Shown one piece after another: positions 26,791 to 37,779 of a DNA stretch of 64,000 nt. Below the pieces are notes generated by a model. It saw only the letters and a list, made by a program, of their open reading frames with translations. It did no database searches and was not told the DNA's origin. Where the stretch lies: NCBI RefSeq assembly GCF_000009625.1, contig NC_002678.2, positions 4,744,001 through 4,808,000 on the forward strand, given 5' to 3'. Both the position numbers and the translations under genes were made by a program. Each line of letters begins with the position of its first letter. Position 1 is the first letter of the stretch. Source of the stretch: Mesorhizobium japonicum MAFF 303099 (GTDB lineage Bacteria; Pseudomonadota; Alphaproteobacteria; Rhizobiales; Rhizobiaceae).

Positions 26791-27368
26791 TCTACAGCCA
26801 AGGGAGGGTCTTCTCGAGCTCGGCGATCTTCTCGCTGTAGATGGCGATCTGCTGGAGGTAGAGACGACCAACGTCGCGGACGATCGGCTGGATGAGGCCT
26901 TCCTCGTCTTCGATTGCATCCGCACGGCGCTTCACGTGGGCCGGGCCGTGTGGGGCGACGACCCCGTGCTTCGGCGAGGTGGCCGCGCAGGGCGTTTATC
27001 AGCTGCGTGCGCTGGCGCACCAAGAGGTCGCGCGTGCGGAAGATCATCGACCGCGCCTCTTGCTCCTCGGTTTTGACAGCCACGAAGCGCATTGTCGGCC
27101 TGAGGGCCGCTTCCGCGTGCCGCTTTACAAAGGACTTCACATAGACCGGCGGCAGGAGCCGGACGGCATGCCCGAGCCCGCCGATCGTACGCCCCCAGTC
27201 GTGGGCGGTCGCGCTTCCATCGCCACCGTGCACCGGGGCTGTCCGGCGAGAAACGGCAGCAACTGCGCGCGACAGCTTCTTGCGAAAGACAACCTTCCCG
27301 TCACTCGCCGCGCCGTGAACCTGGAAGACCCGCTTTGCGAGATCGATTCCAATGATGGTAACTTCCAT
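26790..27368 (-). pseudogene. IS110-family transposase relic
   Basis: The N-terminus MEVTIIGIDLAKRVFQVHG is the IS110/IS1111 DEDD-transposase start. Further on, LPPVYVKSFVKRHAEA and RTRDLLVRQRTQLINALRGHLAE match the same family. Frameshifts interrupt it after the first 40 residues and again after about 150, and the C-terminal serine-rich domain is missing. The element is inactive and borders the truncated vapC. Confidence 0.82.
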
Positions 27369-27529
27369 GGATGCCGTCTCTGTCTTGGTCGATTCTGGCA
27401 ATCACCAAACTGGCACATTGCGATGGCGTCGGAGGGGGCATCTACTCCATCAGATTTTGACAACTAGCTTCTTTCCGGGCTCCGCGGCCGACGTCTCACT
27501 CAACGCCATCCGACATTTCCTGTCGCCTT

Positions 27530-27545
27530 TGTCAGGGCCGCTACA
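27530..27545. promoter_or_regulatory. NifA upstream activator site of nifH
   Basis: A perfect TGT-N10-ACA lies 107 bases upstream of the nifH -24 element. The region between is AT-rich, which would favour IHF-assisted bending; no IHF site was scored. Confidence 0.7.
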
Positions 27546-27607
27546 CAAGTTTATTTAGCCAATTTAATATTTTTGCCAAATGTTAAACAGCTGAAAAGCA
27601 ATCATAA

Positions 27608-28630
<1,023 letters not shown>

Positions 28631-28644
28631 CCGCCGCTACCGAC

Positions 28645-28676
28645 AGGGAGGCGCCGACCGTGACCTGGCGCCCCTT
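28645..28676 (+). other. nifH-nifD intergenic stem-loop
   Basis: GGAGGCGCC and GGCGCCCC flank an 11-base loop just after nifH. There is no clear T-run, so it is more likely an mRNA-stabilising or processing hairpin than a strong terminator. Confidence 0.45.
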
Positions 28677-28735
28677 TCTACGAAACAAGGCCTCGTTGGC
28701 GAGGCGTTACCCGAACCTTGAAAGGGGCAGGTCCC

Positions 28736-30241
28736 ATGGGCCTCGACTATGAGAATGACGGCGCTTTGCATGCGAAGCTTATCGAAGACGTGCTGTCCCA
28801 ATATCCAGACAAGGCGGCGAAGCGTCGCAAGAAGCACCTCAGTGTCGCAACGAGCAAGGACGAGGCCGGCGGGGAGGACAAGGGCCTTTCCGAATGCGAC
28901 GTCAAATCGAACATCAAATCCATTCCGGGCGTGATGACAATCCGCGGCTGCGCCTATGCCGGCTCCAAGGGCGTGGTGTGGGGTCCAGTCAAGGATATGG
29001 TCCACATCTCGCACGGGCCGGTCGGCTGTGGGCAATATTCCTGGTCGCAACGCCGCAACTATTACGTCGGCACGACGGGCATCGACACGTTCGTGACAAT
29101 GCAGTTCACCTCCGACTTCCAGGAGAAGGACATCGTTTTCGGCGGCGACAAGAAGCTGGAAAAGATCATCGACGAGATCGAGGACCTGTTTCCGCTCAGT
29201 GGCGGCATCTCGGTGCAGTCCGAATGCCCGATCGGCCTGATCGGGGACGATATCGAGGCCGTGTCGCGCAAGAAAGCCAAGGAGCACGAAAAGACGATTG
29301 TACCGGTGCGCTGCGAAGGTTTCCGCGGCGTTTCACAATCGCTCGGCCACCACATTGCCAATGATGCGATCCGCGATTGGGTCTTCGACAAGGACGACGT
29401 CGCGTTCGAGTCCGGCCCATACGACGTCAACGTCGTCGGCGACTACAACATTGGCGGCGATGCCTGGGCCTCGCGAATCCTGCTCGAGGAGATTGGGCTT
29501 CGGGTGGTCGGCAACTGGTCGGGCGACGCCACACTCGCCGAGATAGAGCGCGCGCCCAAGGCCAAGCTCAACCTGATCCACTGCTACCGGTCGATGAACT
29601 ACATCTGCCGGCACATGGAGGAAAAGTACGGCATCGCCTGGATGGAATACAATTTCTTCGGCCCCTCCCAGATCGAGGCCTCTCTGCGCAACATCGCCAA
29701 GCATTTCGGCCCGGAAATCGAGGAGAAGACCGAAAAGGTCATCGCCAAATACCGGCCCTTGGTCGATGCCGTCATCGCCAAGTACCAACCGCGCCTCGAA
29801 GGCAGGACGGTGATGCTCTATGTCGGCGGGCTACGTCCTCGTCACGTCATCACTGCTTACGAGGACCTCGCTATGGTGATCGTCGGCACCGGCTATGAGT
29901 TCGCCCACAACGACGACTATCAGCGCACCGGCCATTACGTGAAGAATGGCACGCTCCTCTATGACGACGTCACCGGTTATGAGCTGGAGAAGTTCATCGA
30001 AGGCATCCGCCCGGATCTCGTTGGCTCCGGTATCAAGGAGAAGTACCCGGTGCAGAAGATGGGCATCCCGTTCCGCCAGATGCACTCTTGGGACTACTCC
30101 GGCCCGTATCACGGTTATGACGGCTTCGCCATTTTCGCCCGCGACATGGATCTGGCCATCAACAACCCGGTCTGGGGTCTCTACCGCGCGCCGTGGAAGA
30201 AGATGAAGGACGCGCCGCCGACGGCGGTCGCCGCCGAATGA
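28736..30241 (+). CDS. nifD: nitrogenase molybdenum-iron protein alpha chain
   Basis: 501 residues. P-cluster cysteines are seen in [20 protein letters not shown] and [11 protein letters not shown]. The FeMo-cofactor cysteine lies in [10 protein letters not shown] and the cofactor histidine in [17 protein letters not shown]. The ATG at 28736 follows AGGGGCAGG; the frame could begin at TTG 28718. It forms the alpha2beta2 MoFe protein with NifK, the site of N2 reduction. The VGPVGC and GGISVQSEC regions are intact. Confidence 0.98.
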   Translation: MGLDYENDGALHAKLIEDVLSQYPDKAAKRRKKHLSVATSKDEAGGEDKGLSECDVKSNIKSIPGVMTIRGCAYAGSKGVVWGPVKDMVHISHGPVGCGQYSWSQRRNYYVGTTGIDTFVTMQFTSDFQEKDIVFGGDKKLEKIIDEIEDLFPLSGGISVQSECPIGLIGDDIEAVSRKKAKEHEKTIVPVRCEGFRGVSQSLGHHIANDAIRDWVFDKDDVAFESGPYDVNVVGDYNIGGDAWASRILLEEIGLRVVGNWSGDATLAEIERAPKAKLNLIHCYRSMNYICRHMEEKYGIAWMEYNFFGPSQIEASLRNIAKHFGPEIEEKTEKVIAKYRPLVDAVIAKYQPRLEGRTVMLYVGGLRPRHVITAYEDLAMVIVGTGYEFAHNDDYQRTGHYVKNGTLLYDDVTGYELEKFIEGIRPDLVGSGIKEKYPVQKMGIPFRQMHSWDYSGPYHGYDGFAIFARDMDLAINNPVWGLYRAPWKKMKDAPPTAVAAE

Positions 30242-30246
30242 GGACT

Positions 30247-30271
30247 GGCCTCCCTGGCAGGCAGGGAGGCC
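30247..30271 (+). other. nifD-nifK intergenic hairpin
   Basis: A perfect 10-base inverted repeat, GGCCTCCCTG and CAGGGAGGCC, encloses a 5-base loop immediately after the nifD stop. No T-run follows, so transcription probably continues into nifK. Confidence 0.55.
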
Positions 30272-30372
30272 GATAAATGCTTGGGGCGTGCTCGATCCAC
30301 GCTGGATGCCCTTCAAAGTTTCGATGTCCCTGTGCTGCCGCTTGCCGCGGCCAGATGGAAAAGGTGACCACC

Positions 30373-31914
30373 ATGCCGCAATCGGCCGAAAAAGTTCTCG
30401 ACCATGCTCCCCTGTTCCGCGAGCCGGAATACAGACAAATGCTTGCGGAGAAGAAGCTCAATTTCGAATGTCCGCACCCTGATCAGATCGTCACCGACCA
30501 ACGCGAATTGACCAAGACTTGGGAATACCGCGAAAAGAACCTCGCTCGCGAGGCGCTTGTCATAAATCCCGCCAAGGCCTGCCAGCCGCTCGGCGCGGTG
30601 TTCGCGGCCGCGGGCTTCGAGCGCACCATGTCTTTCGTCCACGGTAGCCAGGGCTGCGTCGCCTACTACCGCTCGCATCTGTCGCGACATTTCAAGGAGC
30701 CTTCGTCAGCGGTTTCCTCCTCGATGACCGAGGACGCGGCAGTGTTTGGCGGCCTGAAGAACATGGTCGACGGACTCGCCAATACCTACAAGCTCTACGA
30801 CCCCAAGATGATCGCCGTCTCGACCACCTGCATGGCTGAAGTCATTGGCGACGACCTGCGGAGCTTCATCGAGAACGCCAAGAACGAAGGCTCGGTCCCG
30901 AGCGACTTCGACGTGCCTTTCGCGCATACGCCTGCCTTCGTCGGCAGCCATATCGATGGCTATGACGGCATGGTGAAGGGCGTGCTGGAGCATTTCTGGA
31001 AGGGCAGCGAGCGCTCGCAAGCCGCTGGGACCATCAACATCATTCCAGGCTTCGACGGATTCTGCGTCGGAAACAACCGAGAACTCAAGCGCCTCCTCGA
31101 CCTGATGGGTGTCACTTATACCGTCATTCAAGACGCCTCAGACCAGTTCGACACGCCGTCTGACGGCGAATACCGCATGTATGACGGTGGCACGAAGATC
31201 GAAGACTTGAAAGGCGCACTCAACGCGGAGGCGACACTGTCGCTGCAGCATTACAACACCCGCAAGACGCTGGAATATTGCGACGAGGTCGGGCAAGCGA
31301 CGGCATCCTTCCACTATCCGCTGGGTGTCCAGGCGACCGACGAATTCCTGATGAAGGTCTCGGCGATTTCCGGCCAGGAGATCCCCGAGGCAATCCGGAT
31401 GGAGCGCGGCCGACTGGTTGACGCCATGGCGGACAGCCAGTCATGGCTGCACGGCAAGAAGTACGCAATCTATGGGGATCCGGACTTCGTCTACGCCACG
31501 GCCCGCTTCGTCATGGAGACCGGTGGCGAGCCGACACATTGCCTCGCGACCAACGGGACATCGGCCTGGGAGGCCGAGATGAAGGAATTGCTTGCATCCT
31601 CGTCCTTCGGCCAGGATGCCCAGATCTGGGCGGGCAAGGATCTCTGGGCGATGCGTTCGCTGCTGTTTACAGAGCCGGTGGACCTGCTGATCGGCAATTC
31701 CTATGGCAAGTATCTGGAGCGCGACACCGGCACGCCGCTGATCCGGCTGATGTTTCCAATCTTCGACCGGCACCATCACCATCGCTTTCCCCTCATGGGC
31801 TACCAGGGTGGATTACGCGTGCTGACGACGATCCTCGACAAGATATTCGACAAGCTCGATCGCGAGACGAGCGAAACAGGCGTGACGGACTATTCCTATG
31901 ACCTCACCCGCTAA
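30373..31914 (+). CDS. nifK: nitrogenase molybdenum-iron protein beta chain
   Basis: 513 residues. The P-cluster cysteines lie in [27 protein letters not shown] and [12 protein letters not shown], all in expected order. The C-terminal [15 protein letters not shown] block is typical of NifK. ATG 30373 is preceded by AAAAGGTG; an in-frame ATG at 30355 is possible. It completes the MoFe protein with NifD. Confidence 0.98.
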   Translation: MPQSAEKVLDHAPLFREPEYRQMLAEKKLNFECPHPDQIVTDQRELTKTWEYREKNLAREALVINPAKACQPLGAVFAAAGFERTMSFVHGSQGCVAYYRSHLSRHFKEPSSAVSSSMTEDAAVFGGLKNMVDGLANTYKLYDPKMIAVSTTCMAEVIGDDLRSFIENAKNEGSVPSDFDVPFAHTPAFVGSHIDGYDGMVKGVLEHFWKGSERSQAAGTINIIPGFDGFCVGNNRELKRLLDLMGVTYTVIQDASDQFDTPSDGEYRMYDGGTKIEDLKGALNAEATLSLQHYNTRKTLEYCDEVGQATASFHYPLGVQATDEFLMKVSAISGQEIPEAIRMERGRLVDAMADSQSWLHGKKYAIYGDPDFVYATARFVMETGGEPTHCLATNGTSAWEAEMKELLASSSFGQDAQIWAGKDLWAMRSLLFTEPVDLLIGNSYGKYLERDTGTPLIRLMFPIFDRHHHHRFPLMGYQGGLRVLTTILDKIFDKLDRETSETGVTDYSYDLTR

Positions 31915-31973
31915 GCCCGTGCCGGCCTTTCGCCGAGGCCGCCCATGCCCAATGGACTTCGGAGACTGACGCA

Positions 31974-33464
31974 ATGACCTCGCTCAGTGCCAAGATCCAG
32001 GACGTTTTCGACGAGCCCGCCTGCGATACCAACCGCGGCAAGGATGCCAAGGCGCGCAAGGAGGGCTGCTCGAAGCCGCTGACCCCCGGGGCGTCAGCCG
32101 GCGGCTGCGCCTTTGACGGCGCCAAGATCGTCCTGCAGCCGATCACCGACGTTGCGCACCTGGTCCATGCGCCGCTCGCCTGCGAGGGCAATTCCTGGGA
32201 CAACAGAGGCGCAGCTTCGTCCGGGCCAACCCTGTGGCGGACAAGCTTCACAACAGACCTCACCGAACTCGACATCGTGATGGGGCAGGGCGAGCGGAAG
32301 CTATTCAAGGCGATCCGCGAGATCAAGGAAACATATGCGCCGCCGGCAGTCTTCGTCTATTCGACCTGCGTGACGGCGCTGATCGGCGACGACATCGAGG
32401 CCGTGTGCAAACGCGCGGCCGAAAAATTCGGACTGGCCGTGGTGCCGATCAATGCGCCGGGCCTGGCCGGCTCCAAGAACCTCGGCAACAAACTCGCCGC
32501 CGAAGCGTTGCTCGATCATGTCATCGGCACGGTGGAACCCGACGACGCCGGGCCCTACGACATCAACATCCTTGGCGAATTCAACCTCTCCGGCGAATTC
32601 TGGCTGGTCAAGCCGCTGCTTGATCGGCTTGGCATCCGGGTGCGCGCCTGCATACCGGGCGATGCGCGTTACATCGACGTTGCATCCGCGCACCGCGCCC
32701 GGGCGGCTATGATGGTGTGCTCGAGCGCACTGATCAATCTGGCCCGCAAGATGGAGGAGCGCTGGGACATCCCGTACTTCGAGGGCTCTTTCTACGGCAT
32801 AACCGATACCTCGGAAGCACTTCGCAACATTGCTGAGCTGCTGGTGAGGAAGGGCGCCGATGCGGAGATCCTCGATCGCACGGAGACGCTGATTGCTGAG
32901 CAGGAGGCGATTGCGTGGAAGAAGCTCGAGGCCTACCGCCGGCGGCTTCAAGGCAAGCGCGTGCTGCTCAACACGGGCGGTGTGAAGTCCTGGTCGGTCG
33001 TCCACGCGCTGATGGAGATCGGCATGGAGATCGTCGGCACCTCGGTCAAGAAATCCACAGTCGAAGACAAGGAGCGGATCAAACGGATCCTCAAGGACGA
33101 AAACCACATGTTCGAGCAGATGGCAGCGCGCGATCTCTACGCCATGCTTTCAAAACACAAGGCCGACATCATGCTGTCGGGCGGGCGTACGCAATTCGTC
33201 GCCCTGAAGGCCAAGACACCCTGGCTCGATATCAACCAGGAGCGCCAACATCCTTATGCCGGCTATGACGGCATGGTGGAACTTGTCCGGCAGATTGACC
33301 TCGCCATTCATAACCCGATCTGGGGTCAGGTGCGGGAGCCGGCGCCATGGGATTGCCAGCCTGCCAGGGAGGACGATCTGGCGAGCGCGAAGAACGGGAC
33401 AGCGACTGTGAACGCTTTCAATGAATTCGCCGGCGCGATGGCTCACCGCTTCGGCGACCGATGA
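31974..33464 (+). CDS. nifE: nitrogenase FeMo-cofactor scaffold protein NifE
   Basis: 496 residues, homologous to NifD. It has cysteines in AGGCAFDGAK, APLACEGNSW and YSTCVTALIGDD, and a C-terminal INQERQHPYAGYDG motif typical of NifE. With NifN it forms the NifEN complex on which the NifB-cluster is converted to the FeMo-cofactor precursor. It follows nifK by 59 bases and precedes nifN by 9. Confidence 0.97.
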   Translation: MTSLSAKIQDVFDEPACDTNRGKDAKARKEGCSKPLTPGASAGGCAFDGAKIVLQPITDVAHLVHAPLACEGNSWDNRGAASSGPTLWRTSFTTDLTELDIVMGQGERKLFKAIREIKETYAPPAVFVYSTCVTALIGDDIEAVCKRAAEKFGLAVVPINAPGLAGSKNLGNKLAAEALLDHVIGTVEPDDAGPYDINILGEFNLSGEFWLVKPLLDRLGIRVRACIPGDARYIDVASAHRARAAMMVCSSALINLARKMEERWDIPYFEGSFYGITDTSEALRNIAELLVRKGADAEILDRTETLIAEQEAIAWKKLEAYRRRLQGKRVLLNTGGVKSWSVVHALMEIGMEIVGTSVKKSTVEDKERIKRILKDENHMFEQMAARDLYAMLSKHKADIMLSGGRTQFVALKAKTPWLDINQERQHPYAGYDGMVELVRQIDLAIHNPIWGQVREPAPWDCQPAREDDLASAKNGTATVNAFNEFAGAMAHRFGDR

Positions 33465-33473
33465 GGAAATTCG

Positions 33474-34856
33474 ATGGTCCGCATCCTTCGCAAAATCAAA
33501 TCAGCGGCGGTCAACCCGCTGAAGTCGTCGCAGCCGCTGGGTGCCGCCTTCGCTTTTCTTGGAGTCGAGGGTGCGATGCCCCTGTTCCACGGCAGCCAAG
33601 GCTGCACCAGCTTCGCGCTCGTGCTCTTCGTGCGGCATTTCAAGGAAGCGATCCCCTTGCAGACAACGGCGATGGATGAGGTGGCAACCATACTCGGCGG
33701 AGCGGACCATCTGGAAGAGGCGATCCTCAACCTCAAAACCCGCACGAAGCCAAAGCTGATAGGAGTGTGCACTACCGCGCTGGTGGAGACCCGTGGCGAA
33801 GACTGCGCGAGTGATATCGCCAACGTCAAACTGAAGCACGTGGAAGAGCTCGCGGGTACGGAGGTCGTGCTGGCCAACACGCCTGATTTTGACGGCGCGA
33901 TCGAAGAAGGCTGGGCCAAGGCCGTCGCGGCGATGATCGAAGGGATTACACGGTCGGGTGAACGGACGCGGCAGCCGAAGAAGATCGCGATCCTGCCCGG
34001 ATGCAACCTCACTGTCGCTGACGTCGAGCATTTGCGTGACATGGTTGAAAGTTTTGGGCTCAAGCCGGTTATCCTGCCGGACGTCTCCGGCTCACTCGAC
34101 GGCACTGTTCCTGACCGCTGGGTAACCACTACCTATGGCGGCACCAGCGTCGAGGAAATCCGCGAGCTTGGCACGGCCGCGCAATGCATCGTCATCGGCG
34201 AGCACATGCGCCACCCGGCGAAAACGCTGCACGGGTTGACCGGCGTGCCTTACGCGGTGTTCCAGTCGCTGACCGGATTAAAGGCCGTCGACCGGTTCGT
34301 CTCGCTGCTATCGGCGGTTTCGGGCGCGGCGGTGCCGGACCGGGTTCGCCGTCACCGGGCGCAATTGGAGGATGCATTGCTCGACGGACATTTCCATTTC
34401 GGAGGCAAGAAAATTGCGATCGCTGCTGAACCAGACCAACTCTATCAACTCGCAACCTTCTTCACCGGCATGGGCTGTGACATCGCGGCGGCGGTCACGA
34501 CGACCGATATGTCGAAGATTCTGCAAAAAGTACCGGCGGAGTGGGTTCAGATCGGCGATCTCGGCGATTTGGAAGCTCTTGCAGCGGGCGCGGATCTTCT
34601 CGTAACACATTCCCACGGTCGCCAGGCGTCGCGACGCCTTGAAATTCCGCTCATGCGCGTCGGCTTCCCGATCTTCGACCGGCTCGGCAGCCAGCACAAG
34701 CTCACAATCCTCTATCGGGGGACCCGCGACCTGATCTTCGATGTTGCCAATATCTTTCAGGCCAACCAGCACGCGCCGACGCCTGAGGCGCTTGATCCAT
34801 TCCGGAAACGAGAAATGCCAGATGAGCTCCGTTCGTCGCCTCTCACTCGTCACTGA
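33474..34856 (+). CDS. nifN: nitrogenase FeMo-cofactor scaffold protein NifN
   Basis: 460 residues, homologous to NifK. It has NPLKSSQPLGAAFAFLG at the N-terminus, HGSQGCTSF with a conserved cysteine, and the ATILGG and FPIFDRLG blocks. It partners NifE. The 3' end overlaps the start of nifX by about 35 bases, which suggests coupled translation. Confidence 0.97.
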   Translation: MVRILRKIKSAAVNPLKSSQPLGAAFAFLGVEGAMPLFHGSQGCTSFALVLFVRHFKEAIPLQTTAMDEVATILGGADHLEEAILNLKTRTKPKLIGVCTTALVETRGEDCASDIANVKLKHVEELAGTEVVLANTPDFDGAIEEGWAKAVAAMIEGITRSGERTRQPKKIAILPGCNLTVADVEHLRDMVESFGLKPVILPDVSGSLDGTVPDRWVTTTYGGTSVEEIRELGTAAQCIVIGEHMRHPAKTLHGLTGVPYAVFQSLTGLKAVDRFVSLLSAVSGAAVPDRVRRHRAQLEDALLDGHFHFGGKKIAIAAEPDQLYQLATFFTGMGCDIAAAVTTTDMSKILQKVPAEWVQIGDLGDLEALAAGADLLVTHSHGRQASRRLEIPLMRVGFPIFDRLGSQHKLTILYRGTRDLIFDVANIFQANQHAPTPEALDPFRKREMPDELRSSPLTRH

Positions 34857-35319
34857 CGAGGTTCACGCACCGATGACGGACCGACGGGCAGGCGCATTGC
34901 GCGTAGCCATCGCCACGCAAGACATGACGAATCTCAATGCCCATTTCGGGTCGGCCAAGCGCTTTGCTGTCTACGACGTGACGCGCGAGGAGTGGCATCT
35001 CGTGGAAGCCGTGGCCTTCGATGACGTTTCCGATGAGAGCGGGAAGCGTCGGACCGAGGGCGATGACCGCGTCACGCCGAAGGTGGAGGCGCTGAAGGGC
35101 TGCCATCTGCTGTTTTGTCTGGCCATCGGCGGGCCTTCGGCAGCCAAGGTTATTTCGGCAAAAATCCATCCAATCAAGGTGCCGCAGCCACAAACCATCC
35201 AAGAGGTGCTGTTGCGCACGCAGATGATGCTGAGAACGTGTCCTCCGCCCTGGCTGCGCAAGGTGCTGGCCGAAGCTGGTGTCGCCGAAAAGAAACCCTC
35301 CTTCGAGGACGAGGACTAA
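34822..35319 (+). CDS. nifX: NifX, FeMo-cofactor precursor carrier
   Basis: A 165-residue member of the NifX/NifB-C-terminal/NafY family. The core begins at LRVAIATQDMTNLNAHFGSAKRF, with the conserved histidine in the NAHFG turn, and includes GCHLLFCLAIGGPSAAKV. ATG 34822 lies inside nifN, and an in-frame ATG 17 codons later is also possible. NifX binds NifB-co and the NifEN-bound precursor. A second copy of its last codons exists near 51634. Confidence 0.93.
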   Translation: MSSVRRLSLVTDEVHAPMTDRRAGALRVAIATQDMTNLNAHFGSAKRFAVYDVTREEWHLVEAVAFDDVSDESGKRRTEGDDRVTPKVEALKGCHLLFCLAIGGPSAAKVISAKIHPIKVPQPQTIQEVLLRTQMMLRTCPPPWLRKVLAEAGVAEKKPSFEDED

Positions 35320-35335
35320 AACGAGGAAGTGCAAA

Positions 35336-35815
35336 ATGTTTGAAGTCGCGATCAGCCCTGCTGTCAACGATGACGAGGCCGCCCTTGCCAGCCCATTCGT
35401 CAAATGCCTCGTGCGGCTGATCCGTGCTCAGGATACCCACGGGTCATGGGACGGCACAGCGGATGCCGAGTTGCTGGCCGACTTCATCGTCAGCAAGGAA
35501 CGGCGTCGTACGATCCCAATCATCGGCGATCCCGATCCGGACGTGCTGTGGAGGCTCGACAAGTTTTACACTGCCGTCGCCCTTGCGATCGAGGAGCGCT
35601 CCGGCCTGATGGCATCGCCGATGATCGAAATGAGCCATGAGGGGTTCGGGCGCGTGCTTTTCACCGCCGGGCGGCTGGTCGTTTTGTCCAAGACCGTGCG
35701 CGACGTCCATCGGTTCGGCTTCGAGACGTTCTGCAAACTCGCCGCGGCCGGTACGAAACTGGTCGACGATGCCATCGCAGCCATCGACGCCTATCCCGAG
35801 GTGGCACGGGCATGA
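35336..35815 (+). CDS. NifX-associated nitrogen fixation protein (DUF269)
   Basis: A 159-residue protein with the family features PFVKCLVRLIRAQDTHGSWDG, LADFIVSKERRRTIPIIGDPD and a KFYTAVALAIEERSG helix. It normally sits between nifX and the DUF683/fdxB genes and is expressed with them; its biochemical role is unsettled. Here the DUF683 start is only a scrap (ATG at 35840) and the next real gene is a response regulator. A degenerate second copy is at 51686-52092, followed there by intact DUF683 and fdxB genes. Confidence 0.92.
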   Translation: MFEVAISPAVNDDEAALASPFVKCLVRLIRAQDTHGSWDGTADAELLADFIVSKERRRTIPIIGDPDPDVLWRLDKFYTAVALAIEERSGLMASPMIEMSHEGFGRVLFTAGRLVVLSKTVRDVHRFGFETFCKLAAAGTKLVDDAIAAIDAYPEVARA

Positions 35816-35920
35816 AACCGATTTTCGAGCAAGAGGGTCATGTCAGGCCTTGAGGAGCCGCGATGGCCAGCCCACGCGGCCGACGCGGTCGAGGCCAATT
35901 TGGTTCTCGGGGTAGCGCTG

Positions 35921-36625
35921 ATGAAGCCACGCGTCCTGATCTGTTCGCAAGATGCGGAGTTCTATCTGTTCCTCAGCCACATACTGGAGGTGGACGGGTT
36001 CGTCAGTGAGCCGGCAGGCGGTGCGAAGGAAGCACTTGCAATGGCCGACGATCGCGACTTCCAGGCCGTGGTGCTGGACTGCGGTTCAACGAGCCTTACC
36101 GGGTCCGCAATCTGCGCCCGGCTCAAGCGGGAGCCCCGAACCGGCGGCCTGCCCATCATTGCCCTGATCGCGCCCGGCGCCGAGAACCAGCACCTCGATC
36201 TGTTGAAGGCCGGCATTGACGAGAGCTTTGTGCGGCCTGTGGCGCCGGCCAAGCTGCTCGATTGTCTGCGGACGAGGCTGGCGCTGCCGAAGCCGGGTTC
36301 AAACGCGATTGAAAACAACAGCTGGCTTTCCTATGGCAGCCTTGAGATGAAGCTCGATGCCCACCGGGTTTGCGGCAATGGCCATGACATCCATCTCGGA
36401 CCGATCGAGTTCAACGTGCTGCGGCATTTGCTCGAGGCGCCCGGCAAGGTCTTCAGTAGGGACGAGCTGATCGGCGGGGCCTGGCCGGCCAATATCCATG
36501 TCGGTGTACGCACAGTCGACGTCCACATCAGTCGGCTCAGAAGGGCTCTGGAGGCGGCCTCGACGGGTATCGTCATCCGTACCGTCAGGTCGGCCGGCTA
36601 CTCGCTCGAGAAGCTGGACGGCTGA
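35921..36625 (+). CDS. OmpR/PhoB-family response regulator with atypical receiver
   Basis: A receiver-like domain (MKPRVLICSQDAEFYLFLSH, VVLDCGST with a possible phospho-acceptor aspartate) is followed by a winged-helix DNA-binding domain (GPIEFNVLRHLLEAPGKVFSRD, then RTVDVHISRLRRAL and GYSLE). The acidic pair usual near residue 10 is SQD, and the usual KP near the receiver end is RP, so phosphorylation may be weak or absent. Translation probably begins at ATG 35921, where the receiver starts. The frame extends to 35840, whose ATG is the relic start of a DUF683 gene. No partner kinase is visible. Confidence 0.85.
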   Translation: MKPRVLICSQDAEFYLFLSHILEVDGFVSEPAGGAKEALAMADDRDFQAVVLDCGSTSLTGSAICARLKREPRTGGLPIIALIAPGAENQHLDLLKAGIDESFVRPVAPAKLLDCLRTRLALPKPGSNAIENNSWLSYGSLEMKLDAHRVCGNGHDIHLGPIEFNVLRHLLEAPGKVFSRDELIGGAWPANIHVGVRTVDVHISRLRRALEAASTGIVIRTVRSAGYSLEKLDG

Positions 36626-36723
36626 ATTGAGTGCCGAGTGTGGTTCCACTCCCTTTCCTCGCGCTGTGAGCCGGTCTTGCGGCCTGAAACGCCCTCAACG
36701 GATACTCAGGAAGAAACAGGAAA

Positions 36724-37611
36724 ATGGGCTTTAAAACGGTACTCTGTTTGACCGGCGCTGACCATTCCGATCAGGACGTCAGAACTGCTGCCGGCTTGTG
36801 TGCGGAAATCGGCGCACACCTTTCCGTACTGATTATACCCGCTCCGATGCTCCTTATGTCGCATCGGCGGATCGGAGATGGTGTCTCCGAGTGGCCGGCA
36901 GGACGTGGACAGGCAATTGCCAGATTGAACGATCGGTTTCGGCAAATCGATCGATTTACACAGGACGCGGTCAGACTGGAAAGACACTCCAGAGATATCC
37001 AGAAACTGCTGGAATCTATGTCGCTCGCCTATGACGTTGACACCGACTATTACGATCCGGCCAGCCTCGGTGAAGTGGCACGACAGCGGGCGCTCTGCGC
37101 CGACCTCACGATTGTCGGACCAGGGCTCCTCAACGACGAGAATCTCGGACCTCCTGTGGTCAACGGCTGCTTGTTCGATACGGGAAAGCCGGTGCTCGTT
37201 GTGCCGAAGGGGGCTGAGGCGACGCTGTGGCCACGGCGCGTCCTGGTCGGTTGGGATTCGCGAGTCGAGGCGTCCCGTGCGGTTCGAGAAGCGCTGGGCC
37301 TCCTATGCGTTGCTGAGGAAGTTCGTGTCGCCCTGGTCGATCCGAAGGCCAACTACAACGGGAACGGCGCGGAGCCTGGAGCCGACATCGCTGCCTATCT
37401 CACTCGGCACGGTGCTCGGGTGTCGGTTGACCTCCTGCCAAGTGCCGGCAAATCGGCGGCCACGGTCCTTGCGCAGCACGCAATCGACATTTCTGCGGAC
37501 ATGATCGTCATGGGCGCCTATGGCAGCCGTCGGCTGCGTGAGCGGCTCTTTGGCGGTGTGACCAGATGGATCTTTGAAAAGCCGACATTGCCGCTGTTTT
37601 TGGCTCGATGA
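36724..37611 (+). CDS. universal stress protein, tandem UspA domains
   Basis: 295 residues with two Usp-like halves. The second half carries VLVGWDSRVEASRAVREAL and the C-terminal ATP-loop-like MGAYGSRRLRERLFGG. The first half is more diverged. The start follows AGGAAGAAACAGGAAA. It lies alone between the response regulator and a decayed oxidoreductase, and is often seen near nif or fix genes under low oxygen, though no promoter for that was found here. Confidence 0.85.
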   Translation: MGFKTVLCLTGADHSDQDVRTAAGLCAEIGAHLSVLIIPAPMLLMSHRRIGDGVSEWPAGRGQAIARLNDRFRQIDRFTQDAVRLERHSRDIQKLLESMSLAYDVDTDYYDPASLGEVARQRALCADLTIVGPGLLNDENLGPPVVNGCLFDTGKPVLVVPKGAEATLWPRRVLVGWDSRVEASRAVREALGLLCVAEEVRVALVDPKANYNGNGAEPGADIAAYLTRHGARVSVDLLPSAGKSAATVLAQHAIDISADMIVMGAYGSRRLRERLFGGVTRWIFEKPTLPLFLAR

Positions 37612-37779
37612 CGGTTCCGGACCCGCACCGATGCTGTTCAAAGCTCTACTGTGACGCCTGCATTCATACGTAGAGGGGGCTCCATCGAAATAATCGATCT
37701 TACGAAGAGTAACGAACATGAAAAGCATTGCTCGGGAGGCGACGCCCGCCGGAAATCTCTCCAGTCATGCGCAAGGCGG

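Noticed and set aside
27411..27426. TGGCACATTGCG just before the nifH region as a sigma-54 element
   Set aside because: The -24 and -12 halves are too close together; the true nifH element with correct spacing is at 27637.
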